Shown here one piece after another: positions 8,765-18,132 of a stretch of DNA of 64,000 bases. The stretch lies in contig NZ_JAGFOU010000004.1 of NCBI RefSeq assembly GCF_017592395.1, positions 1 through 64,000 on the forward strand, read 5' to 3'. A model generated the notes under the pieces. That model was not told where the DNA came from. It ran no database searches and was given only the letters and a program-made list of their open reading frames with translations. The translations under genes were made by a program, and so were the position numbers. Each line of letters opens with the position of its first letter. The stretch's first letter is position 1. The stretch comes from Actinomyces bowdenii (lineage in GTDB: Bacteria; Actinomycetota; Actinomycetes; Actinomycetales; Actinomycetaceae).

Positions 8765-8800
8765 CGCGAGGGCGGACGGCTCGGGCCGTCCGCCCTCGCG
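8765..8800 (+). terminator. Hairpin between rpmA and obgE
   Basis: A perfect 15-bp stem (8765-8779 with 8786-8800) with a six-base loop lies 30 bases after rpmA. There is no T-run. It probably ends or attenuates the ribosomal-protein transcript so that less message reaches obgE. Confidence 0.65.
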
Positions 8801-8831
8801 GCATAGGCACACCCGAGACCAGGAGGACCCC

Positions 8832-10403
8832 ATGCCCAGCTTCATCGACCGAGTGGTCCTCCATGTCGCCGGGGGCGACGGCGGTCACGGGTGCACCTCG
8901 ATCCACCGCGAGAAGTTCAAGCCCCTGGCCGGGCCCGACGGCGGCGACGGGGGCCACGGCGGCGACGTCGTCCTGAGCGCCGATCCCTCGGCCACCACCC
9001 TGCTGAGCTACCACCGCTCCCCCCACCGGCGCGCCGGCAACGGCACCCCCGGCATGGGGGACTGGCGGCGGGGCACCGACGGGCAGGACCTCGTCCTGCC
9101 CGTGCCCCAGGGCACCGTGGTCAAGGCCGAGGACGGGACGGTCATCGCCGACCTGGTCGATCCCGGCAGCACCGTCGTCGTCGCCCGGGGCGGCACCGGG
9201 GGCCGCGGCAACTTCTCCCTGGCCTCCCCCCGACGACGCGCCCCCGGCTTCCACCTCCTGGGCGAGCCCGGCCAGGCCCGCGACGTCACCCTGGAGCTCA
9301 AGACCATCGCCGACGTCGCCCTCGTGGGCTACCCCAGTGCCGGCAAGTCCTCCCTCATCGCCGCCATGAGCGCGGCGCGCCCCAAGATCGCCGAGTACCC
9401 CTTCACCACCCTGGTGCCCAACCTGGGCGTGGTGGAGGCCGGATCCGTGCGCTACACCATCGCCGATGTGCCCGGGCTCATCCCCGGGGCCTCCCAGGGC
9501 AGGGGACTGGGCCTGGAGTTCCTGCGGCATATCGAGCGCTGCTCGGTCATCGCCCACCTCCTGGACTGCGCCACCCTGGAGCCGGGCCGCGACCCCCTCA
9601 GCGACCTGGACGTCATCGAGGCCGAGCTGGAGGCCTACTCCCGGCGCCTGAGCGCCCAGGAGGCCGACCCCGCCCTGACCGGCCTGGCCCCGCTCATGGA
9701 GCGCCCCCGCGTCGCGGTGCTGACCAAGATCGACATTCCCGAGGCCGCCGAGCTCGCCGACTTCGTGCGGGCCGATCTGGAGGCCCGCGGCATGCAGGTC
9801 TTCGAGGTCTCGGCCGTGGCCCACACCGGGCTCAAGGAGCTGTCCTTCGCCCTGGCCCGGCTGGTGGAGCAGGCCCGCGCCTGCGCCCCCGCCGCGCAGG
9901 CGGGGCCCGAGCGCCCGGTCATCCGGCCGCGGGCCGTGGGGCGGCGCGGGCCCGAGCCGGTGGCCGAGGTCCGCCAGGTCACCCACCCCAGTGAGGGCAG
10001 CGTCTACCAGGTGCGCGGCGATAAGCCCGAGCGCTGGGTGCGCCAGACCGACTTCTCCAACGATGAGGCGGTGGGCTATCTGGCCGACCGTCTGGCGGCC
10101 GCCGGGGTGGAGGACGAGCTGGTCAAGGCCGGGGCCCGGGCCGGGGACGCCGTGCTCATCGGCGAGGTGGAGGGCGGAGTGCTCTTCACCTGGGAGCCGG
10201 CCATGTCCACCGGCCCCGAGCTACTGGGCGCCCGCGGCACCGACCTGCGCATCGACCAGAGCCACCGGCGCACCAACGCCCAGCGCCGCGAGCAGTACCA
10301 CGAGATGATGGACGCCAAGGAGGCGGCCCGCGCCGAGTTGCGCCAGGAGGCCGCCGAGGGCCTGTGGACCGACGCCTCCCACTGGGATGAGGGGGAGCGG
10401 TGA
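8832..10403 (+). CDS. obgE: Obg/CgtA GTPase, ribosome assembly
   Basis: Obg is an essential GTPase linked to 50S maturation and the stress response. From ATG 8832, with a perfect AGGAGG at 8821-8826, the product is 523 residues. It has the Gly-rich Obg fold at 1-158 ([14 protein letters not shown]), then the G domain with G1 GYPSAGKSS near 166, switch region [14 protein letters not shown]3 DVPGLI and G4 TKID. The C-terminal OCT domain lies at about 370-460 and a charged tail follows. An in-frame open stretch continues upstream through rpmA in another phase, but homology and the ribosome site fix the start. Its stop overlaps the proB start. Confidence 0.95.
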   Translation: MPSFIDRVVLHVAGGDGGHGCTSIHREKFKPLAGPDGGDGGHGGDVVLSADPSATTLLSYHRSPHRRAGNGTPGMGDWRRGTDGQDLVLPVPQGTVVKAEDGTVIADLVDPGSTVVVARGGTGGRGNFSLASPRRRAPGFHLLGEPGQARDVTLELKTIADVALVGYPSAGKSSLIAAMSAARPKIAEYPFTTLVPNLGVVEAGSVRYTIADVPGLIPGASQGRGLGLEFLRHIERCSVIAHLLDCATLEPGRDPLSDLDVIEAELEAYSRRLSAQEADPALTGLAPLMERPRVAVLTKIDIPEAAELADFVRADLEARGMQVFEVSAVAHTGLKELSFALARLVEQARACAPAAQAGPERPVIRPRAVGRRGPEPVAEVRQVTHPSEGSVYQVRGDKPERWVRQTDFSNDEAVGYLADRLAAAGVEDELVKAGARAGDAVLIGEVEGGVLFTWEPAMSTGPELLGARGTDLRIDQSHRRTNAQRREQYHEMMDAKEAARAELRQEAAEGLWTDASHWDEGER

Positions 10404-11587
10404 GCCGGGCGCCCTCACCGCAGGACGGCGGGATCGGCAGCGGGACCACGGTGCCCACGGCCCGCCCCGGGCGCCTGGCGCCGGGCGCCCGGGTGGTGCT
10501 CAAGGTCGGCTCCTCCTCCCTGACCCGGCCCGACGGCGGACTGGACCTCAATCGCATCGACATCCTCGCTGGGCTCACCGCGGGCCTGCGGCGCCGGGGC
10601 CACGACGTCATCCTGGTGACCTCGGGGGCGGTGGCCGCGGGCCTGACACCCCTGGGCCTGGAGGCGCGGCCCCAGGAGCTGCGGCTGCTCCAGGCGGCCG
10701 CCTCGGTGGGGCAGGGCAACCTCATGGCCCGCTGGCAGACCGCCATGAGCGCCTACGGGGTGGTGGCCGCCCAGGTGCTCCTGACCGCCCAGGATGTGGC
10801 CGTGCGCAGCCACTACCGCACCGTGCGCGCCACCTTCGACGCGCTGCTGTCCCTGGGGGCGGTGCCCATCGTCAACGAGAACGACGCCGTTGCCACCGAC
10901 GAGTTCTCCCTGGGGGACAACGACCACCTGGCGGCGCTGGTCTCCCACCTGGTGACCGCCGATGTGCTCGTGCTGCTCACCGACGTCGACGGTCTGTGGA
11001 CCGCCCGCCCCGGCACCCCCGGCGCCAGGCCCATCCGCCACGTGCGCAGGCCCGCCGACCTGGAGGGGGTCTCGGTCTCCGGGCGCGGCTCGCAGGTGGG
11101 CACCGGGGGCATGACCACCAAGGTCCAGGCGGCCACGATCTCCTGCGCCTCGGGCACGGCCACCCTCATCGCCTCCGCCGACGACGCGGCCGCCCTGCTG
11201 TCCGGGCCCGATCTGCCCGTGGAGGTGGGCACCTGGTTCGACCCCACCGGCCCCCACCGGCCCAGCCGCCGGCTGTGGATCGCCCACGCCTCCATGCCCG
11301 AGGGCCGGATCCTGGTGGACGAGGGGGCGGCCCGCGCCCTGACAGTGGGGAAGAAGTCCCTGCTGCTTCCGGGCGTGACGGCGGTCAGCGGCGACTTCGA
11401 GTCGGGGGCGGTGGTCGATGTCGTCGGCCCCGAGCGCACCGTGGCGCGCGGCATCTGCCGCTACTCGGCCGCCGAGCTCGGGGAGGTCCTGGCGGCGCGC
11501 TCCGCCGGCACGCCCGCCCCCGATCATGTGGCCCCCGTGGTCCACCGCGACGACCTGGCCGAGCTGCCCCGCACCGCCGGCGCCTGA
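10400..11587 (+). CDS. proB: Glutamate 5-kinase
   Basis: First step of proline synthesis: ATP-dependent phosphorylation of glutamate to gamma-glutamyl phosphate. 395 residues with the amino-acid-kinase fold ([48 protein letters not shown]) and a C-terminal PUA domain from about residue 290. GTG 10400 overlaps the obgE stop by four bases (GTGA), implying translational coupling. The partner gene proA is not adjacent: a minus-strand remnant gene lies between them (11611-12483), which is unusual for this pair. Confidence 0.94.
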   Translation: MSRAPSPQDGGIGSGTTVPTARPGRLAPGARVVLKVGSSSLTRPDGGLDLNRIDILAGLTAGLRRRGHDVILVTSGAVAAGLTPLGLEARPQELRLLQAAASVGQGNLMARWQTAMSAYGVVAAQVLLTAQDVAVRSHYRTVRATFDALLSLGAVPIVNENDAVATDEFSLGDNDHLAALVSHLVTADVLVLLTDVDGLWTARPGTPGARPIRHVRRPADLEGVSVSGRGSQVGTGGMTTKVQAATISCASGTATLIASADDAAALLSGPDLPVEVGTWFDPTGPHRPSRRLWIAHASMPEGRILVDEGAARALTVGKKSLLLPGVTAVSGDFESGAVVDVVGPERTVARGICRYSAAELGEVLAARSAGTPAPDHVAPVVHRDDLAELPRTAGA

Positions 11588-11610
11588 GCCGGCGGTGCAC
11601 TCCCGCTGGA

Positions 11611-12483
11611 TCAGCGGCTGCGGTCCTGGGCCTGGAGGATCTGCTCGCGCATGAGCTCGAGGCGGCCGATGGCCCGCTCCAGGCTCGGGCTGTGATTGCG
11701 GGCCCGCTCCACGTTCCAGTGCTCGCGGGCGAAGCCGTTGATCCTGGCGACGTACTCCGGGCCGGGCGTGCCGTCGCGGCGCACGAGGTCGCGGCGCACT
11801 GACGAGGATCGTGAGTGCTGGCACAGCCTCAGCAGCTCGCGCTTGGCATGCTCCAGATCATCAGGGCGGTCCGTGATCTTCTTCATCGGCACGTGGAAGA
11901 AGCGTGAGAAGCCGTCAGCATCAGCCAGGAGCCAGGCCTCCATCATTGAGCACGCCAGGCGGAGCTCGAAAGCGCCGTCGTGCGGGTGAGGGCCGATGAG
12001 CTCCTCACGCAGGGCGACCGGGCAGTGCCGATCGGCATCACGGAACACGATCCACGGGTGATGAATGGTCGTGCGCGCAAGACCTGGAATGATGCCATCG
12101 AGCCTCGCCGCGCCCCGCTTGACGAGGCACGGCCGGGCCAGGGCGAGGCGGGCATCGACCATGCCCCGGTCGGACTCCCCCTTGATCGCGAGCCTGTACC
12201 GCCAGGTGTGCTCCCCCTCTTGAAGGGTGACGTCAATGACCAGGCGGCCCCTGGCGTGGTTCCGGGCGAAGAGGCTGCGGACCTTCTTCAGGCCCCCGCG
12301 GTTCTCGATCGCACTGGCAAGTCCGCCCTTCGGGCCGGCCACGTCTGACAGGAAGCGGAAGATATCGAGAAGATTCGACTTTCCCGCTGCGTTGGGGCCG
12401 ACAATGAAGAGCCGGTCGCCGATGTCGAACTCAACATTCTCGAAGTTCCGCCAGTTGCTGGCAGCGAGATGGGTGATCCGCAT
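11611..12483 (-). CDS. Chimeric remnant: AAA-ATPase N-terminus fused to DUF4276-like C-terminus
   Basis: From ATG 12483 (GGGGGAG nine bases upstream) the product is 290 residues. Residues 1-130 match the start of a RecF/SMC-type AAA ATPase: NWRNFENVEF, Walker A GPNAAGKS at 29-36, then the WRYRL strand. The ABC signature, Walker B and all later parts are missing. From about residue 135 the sequence changes to the C-terminal part of a DUF4276-like (TOPRIM-related) partner: IVFRDADRHC, MMEAWLLADADGFSRFF, LEHAKRELLRL and the RDLVRRDG segment. Such ATPases and DUF4276 proteins normally are two adjacent genes resembling OLD- or AbiL-type defence pairs. The simplest reading is an in-frame deletion joining them. 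ATPase activity is unlikely. It interrupts proB-proA. Confidence 0.6.
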   Translation of the reverse strand: MRITHLAASNWRNFENVEFDIGDRLFIVGPNAAGKSNLLDIFRFLSDVAGPKGGLASAIENRGGLKKVRSLFARNHARGRLVIDVTLQEGEHTWRYRLAIKGESDRGMVDARLALARPCLVKRGAARLDGIIPGLARTTIHHPWIVFRDADRHCPVALREELIGPHPHDGAFELRLACSMMEAWLLADADGFSRFFHVPMKKITDRPDDLEHAKRELLRLCQHSRSSSVRRDLVRRDGTPGPEYVARINGFAREHWNVERARNHSPSLERAIGRLELMREQILQAQDRSR

Positions 12484-12749
12484 CGATGCTTGCTCCCCCT
12501 CGTGGCGTGGTTGGCGAGTCTCGGGCCGGGGCGATTCTACAGGCCGCCTGTGGCGGCGCTCCGGCATCAGGGGCGAACAGGGGCCATGACCTGATCGCCG
12601 TGATCCGAGGCAGGCAGTACTGGGTGATCTCTGTCTCGCCGTGCTGAGCCCTGCGCGACCTGGCGGTTCTCTTGATGGGCCGGCTCGCAGTCGATGATGG
12701 CGGATCCCGCCCCGCTGGCGCTCTTAGGCTGACCCTCTATGGTGGGAGC

Positions 12750-14108
12750 ATGAGTTCTGGACGGATCCCTCAGGCCCCCGGCGGTGCCCAGGGCGCCGGC
12801 GCGAGCACCGCTGAGAGCCCGGAGCGGGCCACGGCCCTGGTGGCCTCGGTGACCACGGCCGCCCGCGCCGCCCAGCGGGCCATTGCCGGCGCCCCGCGCG
12901 CCGTGAAGGACAACGCCCTGCACGCCATGGCCGATGCCCTGCTGGCCCAGGCCGGGCCGATCCTCGCGGCCAATGCCGCCGACCTGGCCCGCGGCCGGCA
13001 GGAGGGGATGAGGCCGGGCCTGCTGGACCGCCTCGCCCTGGATCCCGAGCGCCTGGAGGCGATCGCCGGGGCCCTGCGCGAGATCGCCGCCCTGCCCGAC
13101 CCCGTCGGCCAGATCGTCGACGGCTCGGTCATGCCCAATGGCCTGCGGGTGCGGCGCGTGCGCGTGCCCATGGGCGTGGTCGGCATGATCTACGAGGCCC
13201 GCCCCAATGTCACTGTGGATGTCGCCGCCCTGGCCATCAAGTCCGGCAACGCCGTCGTCCTGCGCGGCGGCAGCGCCGCCGAGGCCTCCAATGCCGCCAT
13301 CGTCGAGGCCCTGCGCGGAGCCCTGGCCGCCCAGGGCCTGCCCGCCGACCTCGTCACCACCGTGGACTCCGCCGGGCGCGAGGGCGCCCGGGCCCTCATG
13401 CACGCGCGCGGCCTGGTCGATGTGCTCGTCCCGCGCGGGGGAGCGGGCCTCATCCGCGCCGTGGTGGAGGAGTCCACGGTGCCGGTCATCGAGACCGGCT
13501 CGGGCAACTGCCACATCTACGTCGATGCCAGTGCCGAGCCGGCCTCCGCCGTCGATATCGTCGTCAACGCCAAGACCCAGCGGGTCGGGGTGTGCAACGC
13601 CGCCGAGACCCTCCTGGTCCACCAGGGCATCGCCGCCTCCTGGCTGCCCCGGGCGGCCCAGGCCCTGTGGAGCCGGGGAACCATCCTGCACGCCGACGCC
13701 GCCGCCCGCGAGATCCTCCGGGGCCCCGCCGCGGCCGACTCCCACCAGGACCTCCTGGTGGAGGCCACCGAGGAGGACTGGGGCACCGAGTACGGCTCCC
13801 TCGACCTGGCGGTGCGCGTGGTGCCCGACCTCCAGGAGGCCATCGAGCACATCCGTGCCCACACCACCGGGCACACCGAGGCCGTCCTGGCCCAGGACAC
13901 CGCCGTCATCACCGCCTTCATCGCCGGGATGGACTCGGCCGCCGTCATCGTCAACGCCTCGACCCGCTTCACCGACGGCGGACAGCTCGGCCTGGGCGCC
14001 GAGCTGGGCATCTCCACCCAGAAGCTCCACGCCCGTGGGCCCATGGGCCTGGCCGAGCTGACCACCACCATGTGGATCGTTGAGGGCGACGGCCACGTGC
14101 GTCCCTGA
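12750..14108 (+). CDS. proA: Glutamate-5-semialdehyde dehydrogenase (gamma-glutamyl phosphate reductase)
   Basis: Second step of proline synthesis: NADPH reduction of gamma-glutamyl phosphate. From ATG 12750 (GGTGGGAG just upstream) there are 452 residues, slightly long because of an Ala/Gly-rich N-terminal extension of about 25 residues. Landmarks are MGVVGMIYEARPNVTVD, the active-site Cys in TQRVGVCNAAETLL and the C-terminal STRFTDGGQLGLGAELGIS. TAGGCT at 12725-12730 is a likely -10 with a very short leader, so proA seems to have its own promoter now that it is separated from proB. Confidence 0.95.
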   Translation: MSSGRIPQAPGGAQGAGASTAESPERATALVASVTTAARAAQRAIAGAPRAVKDNALHAMADALLAQAGPILAANAADLARGRQEGMRPGLLDRLALDPERLEAIAGALREIAALPDPVGQIVDGSVMPNGLRVRRVRVPMGVVGMIYEARPNVTVDVAALAIKSGNAVVLRGGSAAEASNAAIVEALRGALAAQGLPADLVTTVDSAGREGARALMHARGLVDVLVPRGGAGLIRAVVEESTVPVIETGSGNCHIYVDASAEPASAVDIVVNAKTQRVGVCNAAETLLVHQGIAASWLPRAAQALWSRGTILHADAAAREILRGPAAADSHQDLLVEATEEDWGTEYGSLDLAVRVVPDLQEAIEHIRAHTTGHTEAVLAQDTAVITAFIAGMDSAAVIVNASTRFTDGGQLGLGAELGISTQKLHARGPMGLAELTTTMWIVEGDGHVRP

Positions 14109-14119
14109 AGGAGGGTGCA

Positions 14120-14542
14120 ATGAGGACCCTGTTCCGCCCCCGAGGCCGCTTCATCGCGGTCCTGACCATCCTGGTGACCTCGGTGCTGCTGACCTGGGTG
14201 ACCTGGTCCGCCATGAGCTCGCCCAGCGGGACCACCAGTGGGCCGGGCATCGACATCACCCCCAGGCCCTTGCCCTCGGGGCAGTCCGCCCCCGCCTCCC
14301 ACGGCGCCACCGAGACCGCGACCCCGAGCGCGCACCACAGCCCGCAGGTCGTCGAGCCCCCCGCGCCCGCCGCCGTCGACCCCCAGGGGCAGAGCGGCCA
14401 GGGGGGCCATGCCGAGCAGCCGGCGGCGCCGCAGGAGGCCCCTGCCGCGCCCCAGGCGCCCCCCGCAGCGCCCCAGGCGCCGTTGGAGGACGACGACGCC
14501 GACGACGATGATGTTGAGGACGCCGCGGAGCCCGACGACTGA
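14120..14542 (+). CDS. Small membrane-anchored protein with Pro-rich, acidic-tailed exterior
   Basis: 140 residues beginning 12 bases after proA with a strong GGAGGG ribosome site. Residues 10-32 form one hydrophobic helix preceded by basic residues (RPRGRF), so a signal-anchor with the rest outside is likely. The remainder is low complexity: Pro/Ala/Gln repeats (PQAPPAAPQAP) and an Asp/Glu tail (DDDADDDDVED). No lipobox, sorting signal or catalytic motif is visible, and I do not recognise a family. It converges on the response-regulator gene 20 bases away. Confidence 0.7.
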   Translation: MRTLFRPRGRFIAVLTILVTSVLLTWVTWSAMSSPSGTTSGPGIDITPRPLPSGQSAPASHGATETATPSAHHSPQVVEPPAPAAVDPQGQSGQGGHAEQPAAPQEAPAAPQAPPAAPQAPLEDDDADDDDVEDAAEPDD

Positions 14543-14561
14543 GGCCCGCGGCGCGGAGGGC

Positions 14562-15239
14562 TCACACGAGGCGGTAGCCCATGCCCCGCACCGTCTGGAA
14601 CGTGTCCTTGCCGAGCTTGTTCCGCAAGTAGGACATGTAGACCTCGACGACATTGGAGCCCGGGTCGAAGTCGTAGCCCCACACGGTGCTCAGGAGCTGC
14701 TCGCGGCTGAGGACCTGGCCGGGGTGTCGCATGAAGGTCTCCGCCAGGGCGAACTCGCGGGCCGAGAGCTCGATGGTGGCGCCGTCGACCTCCATGGTCC
14801 GGGTGCGCAGGTCGAGCACCAGGTTGCGGTGGCTCAACCGCATCGATTCGGCGGCGGGCTGGGCGGCCTCGGCGCGCAGCCGGACCCGGATGCGCGCCAG
14901 GAGCTCCTCGAAGGAGAAGGGCTTGGGCATGTAGTCATCCGCCCCTCCCTCCAGGCCCGCGACCCGGTCGGCCACCGAGGTGCGGGCGGTGAGCATGATG
15001 ACAGGGGTGGTCACTCCCTGGCCGCGCATCTGCTCCAGGGCGGTGAACCCGTCGATGTCGGGAAGGCCGACGTCCAGGATGATGAGGTCGATCTCCCCGC
15101 GGGCGGCCAGCTGGACCGCCAACTCCACCGCCTCGATCCCCGAGGCCGTCGTCTGAGCGGTGAATCCGGCTGATCTGAGTCCCTTGACGAGGAAGGCGGC
15201 GATGCGCGCCTCGTCCTCCACTACCAGGATGCTGCTCAT
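14562..15239 (-). CDS. OmpR/PhoB-family response regulator
   Basis: 225 residues. The receiver domain (1-115) has the acidic pair E8-D9, phospho-acceptor D56 (LIILDVGLPD) and the conserved Lys in YMPKPFSFEELL. The winged-helix DNA-binding domain (about 130-225) ends TFQTVRGMGYRLV. The gene follows the histidine kinase at 15276 on the same strand, 36 bases apart, so the pair is one two-component system. It is the last gene after the glycoconjugate operon and may control it. That link is inferred from position only. Confidence 0.93.
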   Translation of the reverse strand: MSSILVVEDEARIAAFLVKGLRSAGFTAQTTASGIEAVELAVQLAARGEIDLIILDVGLPDIDGFTALEQMRGQGVTTPVIMLTARTSVADRVAGLEGGADDYMPKPFSFEELLARIRVRLRAEAAQPAAESMRLSHRNLVLDLRTRTMEVDGATIELSAREFALAETFMRHPGQVLSREQLLSTVWGYDFDPGSNVVEVYMSYLRNKLGKDTFQTVRGMGYRLV

Positions 15240-15275
15240 GGGTCGCCTTCCCTTCGCGATCGGGGCTGGTGGGCG

Positions 15276-16748
15276 CTACCGGCCATGGTGGTTGATCGGC
15301 AGCATGAGGGTGAACACGGAGCCGACCCCCGGCTGGGAGCTGATCTCCATGGTGCCCCCGTGGGCGTAGATGATGTTCTCCACGATACTCAGCCCCAGGC
15401 CGGTGCCGGGCGCCCTCTGCTCGGCCTCGGCGCTGCGCCCGAAGCGCTGGCGCACCCGCTCCATGTCGGCCTCGGCGATGCCGATGCCCTCGTCGGCCAC
15501 CCACAGGCGCGCCTGACCGTCCTCGACGCGCGAGCCCAGGGCGATGCGCGAGCCCGCGTCGGAGTACTTCACGGCATTGGCGGCCAGTTGGAGCCAGGCC
15601 TGGGTCAGCCGCGCGGGGTCCGCCTGGCACACGGATGTGGCCGACTCCTCCAGCACCCACTGGCGCTCGCCCAGGGCCCGAGCCTTGTCGAAGACCTGCA
15701 CCGTCAGCTCGGAGAGCTGTGTGGCACGGGGGCGGAAGAAGCCGGACTCGGTGGTCTTGGCCAGCTCCAGCAGGTCGTTGACCAGGGTGCCCATCCGGTC
15801 CAGCTCGTCAATGGCCAGGCACCGGGTCTGGATGACATCCTGGGTGTCCTCGGGGTCCAGGAGCTCCATGTGCCCCCGGATGATCGTGATGGGGGTGCGC
15901 AGCTCATGGCCGACGTCGTCGAGCAGGCTGCGCTCGGCCTCCACCGAGCGCTGCACCCGGTCCAGCATCCCGTTGATGGCCCGGGCCAGGGCGCTGAGGT
16001 CATCGCGGCCCTTGACCGGCACGCGGGAGGTCAGGTCATTGGCACCGATCGACTCGGTGGCGCGGCGCAGCACCCCGATGGGGTGAAGGAGGCGCTCGAC
16101 CCCGAACCAGGCCAGGGCGGTGACCAGGGCGACGGTGAAGACCGCGGCGGCCGCGTAGAGCACCATGGTGCGGCGCAGGTTGGCACTGGCGTCCTCCATG
16201 TCGATGACCTGGGCCAGGGCCGCCTGGGTGCTGCCGTCGCGCAGGGGCACCACCATGACCCGGTAGGAGCCCGAGGGGGTGGTGATCGTGGTGATGGTGG
16301 CCTGTGGCTCGGTGCTCAGCTCTCCCAGGCGCTCCACCAGCGCTCTGTCCTTCTCCGGGCGCAGGGTCACCTCGGCGGAGGGGAACCAGCGCAGCTCCTC
16401 ATCGACGAAGCCCAGCTCGCTCTCGCCGGGGCGCACCACGGAGCGCTGGATGTGGGTGTAGACCACCTGGGAGGCGTCGGTGAAGGGCGCGCCGGTGGCC
16501 GGGTCGACGCCCTCGGTGGCCAGCACCTCGAAGCGGTCGCGGCTGCGCTGGAGGTGCTCATCGATGTCGGCGCGCAGGGTCTGCTGGCCCAGGACCCACA
16601 CGATGGCGCCGCAGCTGGCCAGGGCGATGCCGGCCACCAGGATGATGGCGGCCAGGACCCGTGCGCCAACCGTGGCCGAGGGGGAGATCTTCTCGGCGTT
16701 CACGGCTGCATTGTGCCCCGCGCCACTGCCCCGGTGGTAGGTGCTCAT
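15276..16748 (-). CDS. Sensor histidine kinase
   Basis: 490 residues, inner-membrane sensor. TM1 is at about residues 28-50 and an extracytoplasmic domain at about 52-185 (SRDRFEVL, PFTDASQVVYTH). TM2 is near 195, then a HAMP linker, DHp domain with H-box DDVGHELRTPITIIRG near residue 277, and HATPase with N-box LAANAVKYSD, G1 VADEGIGI and G2 GTGLGLSI. ATG 16748 is the longest start and has no good ribosome site. A GTG 16 codons later is possible. It lies 55 bases after the UDP-glucose dehydrogenase gene, so it may be cotranscribed with the upstream glycan operon, and it pairs with the response regulator downstream. Confidence 0.92.
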   Translation of the reverse strand: MSTYHRGSGAGHNAAVNAEKISPSATVGARVLAAIILVAGIALASCGAIVWVLGQQTLRADIDEHLQRSRDRFEVLATEGVDPATGAPFTDASQVVYTHIQRSVVRPGESELGFVDEELRWFPSAEVTLRPEKDRALVERLGELSTEPQATITTITTPSGSYRVMVVPLRDGSTQAALAQVIDMEDASANLRRTMVLYAAAAVFTVALVTALAWFGVERLLHPIGVLRRATESIGANDLTSRVPVKGRDDLSALARAINGMLDRVQRSVEAERSLLDDVGHELRTPITIIRGHMELLDPEDTQDVIQTRCLAIDELDRMGTLVNDLLELAKTTESGFFRPRATQLSELTVQVFDKARALGERQWVLEESATSVCQADPARLTQAWLQLAANAVKYSDAGSRIALGSRVEDGQARLWVADEGIGIAEADMERVRQRFGRSAEAEQRAPGTGLGLSIVENIIYAHGGTMEISSQPGVGSVFTLMLPINHHGR

Positions 16749-16803
16749 GCCGGGCCCATCACCGGGGTGGCGCGGGGCCTGCCGGCGCTGCCGGACCGCC
16801 CGC

Positions 16804-18132
16804 TCATCTGCCTATGCCCCGGTAGTCCCAGCCGGCCTCCCGCCAGGCCGTCGGATCCAGGGCGTTGCGCGCATCGATGATCACCGGCCGTGCCACCAGC
16901 TGGGCCGCGCGGTGGGGATCCAGGCCGGTGAACTCCGCCCACTCGGTGGCCAGGATGACCAGCTCGGCGCCCTCAAGGGCCTGCTCGGGGTCGGAGGCGG
17001 CGTGGAGGCGGGGATGGTCCTGGCGCACCCGGTCCATGGCATGGGGGTCGTGGATGGTCACTCGGGCGCCGTGATCGGCCAGGCGCTCAGCCACCTCCAG
17101 GGCGGGGGAGTCGCGCAGGTCGTCGCTGTTGGGCTTGAAGGCCGCCCCCAGCATGGTCACGGCCGCCTGGGAGGGGCCGCTCCCCAGGAGCTCCAGGGCC
17201 AGGTCCACCACGTGGTCGCGCTGGTCCTGGTTGATGGTGTCGACCTGCTCCAGCAGCTCGGCCAGGGTCTGGGCGCCGTGGGTGGTGGCGCTGGCCCGCA
17301 GCGCCCGGATGTCCTTGGGCAGGCAGCCCCCGCCGAAGCCCACCCCGGCGTGCAGGAACCGCCTGCCGATGCGCTCGTCGAGGCCCAGGGCCCGGGCCAG
17401 GACGGTGACGTCGGCGCCGGTGGCCTCGCACATCCTGGACATGGCGTTGATGAAGCTGATCTTGGTGGCCAGGAAGGAGTTGGCGGCGGTCTTGACCAGC
17501 TCTGCGGTGGCGTAGTCGGTGAGGATGCGGGGGGTGCCCTCCTCCAGCATCGGGGCGTAGACCTCGTCGAGGGCCGCGCGCGCGGCGTCGGCCTCCTGGG
17601 GGTCCTCGGGCAGGCCGTAGACGATCCGGTCGGGGTGGAGGGTGTCCTTGACGGCGAAGCCCTCGCGCAGGAACTCCGGGTTCCACACCAGTCGGGCGCG
17701 CCCCTCCAGGCGGCCCGCCGCCTGGAGGGCGGTGCCCACCGGAACCGTGGACTTGCCGACCACCAGTGGTTGGCGCCCCCCGGACAGCAGGGGGATGAGC
17801 AGGTCGACGGCGGCCCACACCTGGGACAGGTCAGCCTCCCCGGCACGGGTGCCCTGGGGGGTGCCCACGGCGATGAAGTGCACGTCCGCCTGGGCGATCC
17901 ACTCGGCGGTGCCCTCCTCGGCCGGGTTCGCGGTGAAGCGCAGGACGCCCCGCTCGACCCCCGAGACGAGCAGCTCGGGCAGTCCGGGCTCGTAGAAGGG
18001 CGCCTCGCCCTGGGCCAGCTTCTCGGCCTTGACCGGGTCGATGTCGATACCCAGGACTTCGTGGCCCAGGTGCGCCATGGCGGCGGCGTGAACCGCTCCG
18101 AGGTATCCGCAGCCGATGACTGTCAAACGCAT
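16804..18132 (-). CDS. ugd: UDP-glucose 6-dehydrogenase
   Basis: 442 residues. It oxidises UDP-glucose to UDP-glucuronate with two NAD+. Visible marks are the N-terminal Rossmann motif VIGCGYLGAVHA, the EPGL substrate loop, VGKSTVPVGT, the NPEFLREG strand, the TAANSFLATKISFIN helix and the catalytic Cys in GVGFGGGCLPKD. The start overlaps the upstream phosphotransferase gene by 10 bases. It is the only nucleotide-sugar enzyme in this operon, so the glycosyltransferases encoded upstream probably use UDP-glucuronate or a derivative of it. UDP-N-acetyl-mannosamine dehydrogenase is a less likely alternative. Confidence 0.9.
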   Translation of the reverse strand: MRLTVIGCGYLGAVHAAAMAHLGHEVLGIDIDPVKAEKLAQGEAPFYEPGLPELLVSGVERGVLRFTANPAEEGTAEWIAQADVHFIAVGTPQGTRAGEADLSQVWAAVDLLIPLLSGGRQPLVVGKSTVPVGTALQAAGRLEGRARLVWNPEFLREGFAVKDTLHPDRIVYGLPEDPQEADAARAALDEVYAPMLEEGTPRILTDYATAELVKTAANSFLATKISFINAMSRMCEATGADVTVLARALGLDERIGRRFLHAGVGFGGGCLPKDIRALRASATTHGAQTLAELLEQVDTINQDQRDHVVDLALELLGSGPSQAAVTMLGAAFKPNSDDLRDSPALEVAERLADHGARVTIHDPHAMDRVRQDHPRLHAASDPEQALEGAELVILATEWAEFTGLDPHRAAQLVARPVIIDARNALDPTAWREAGWDYRGIGR

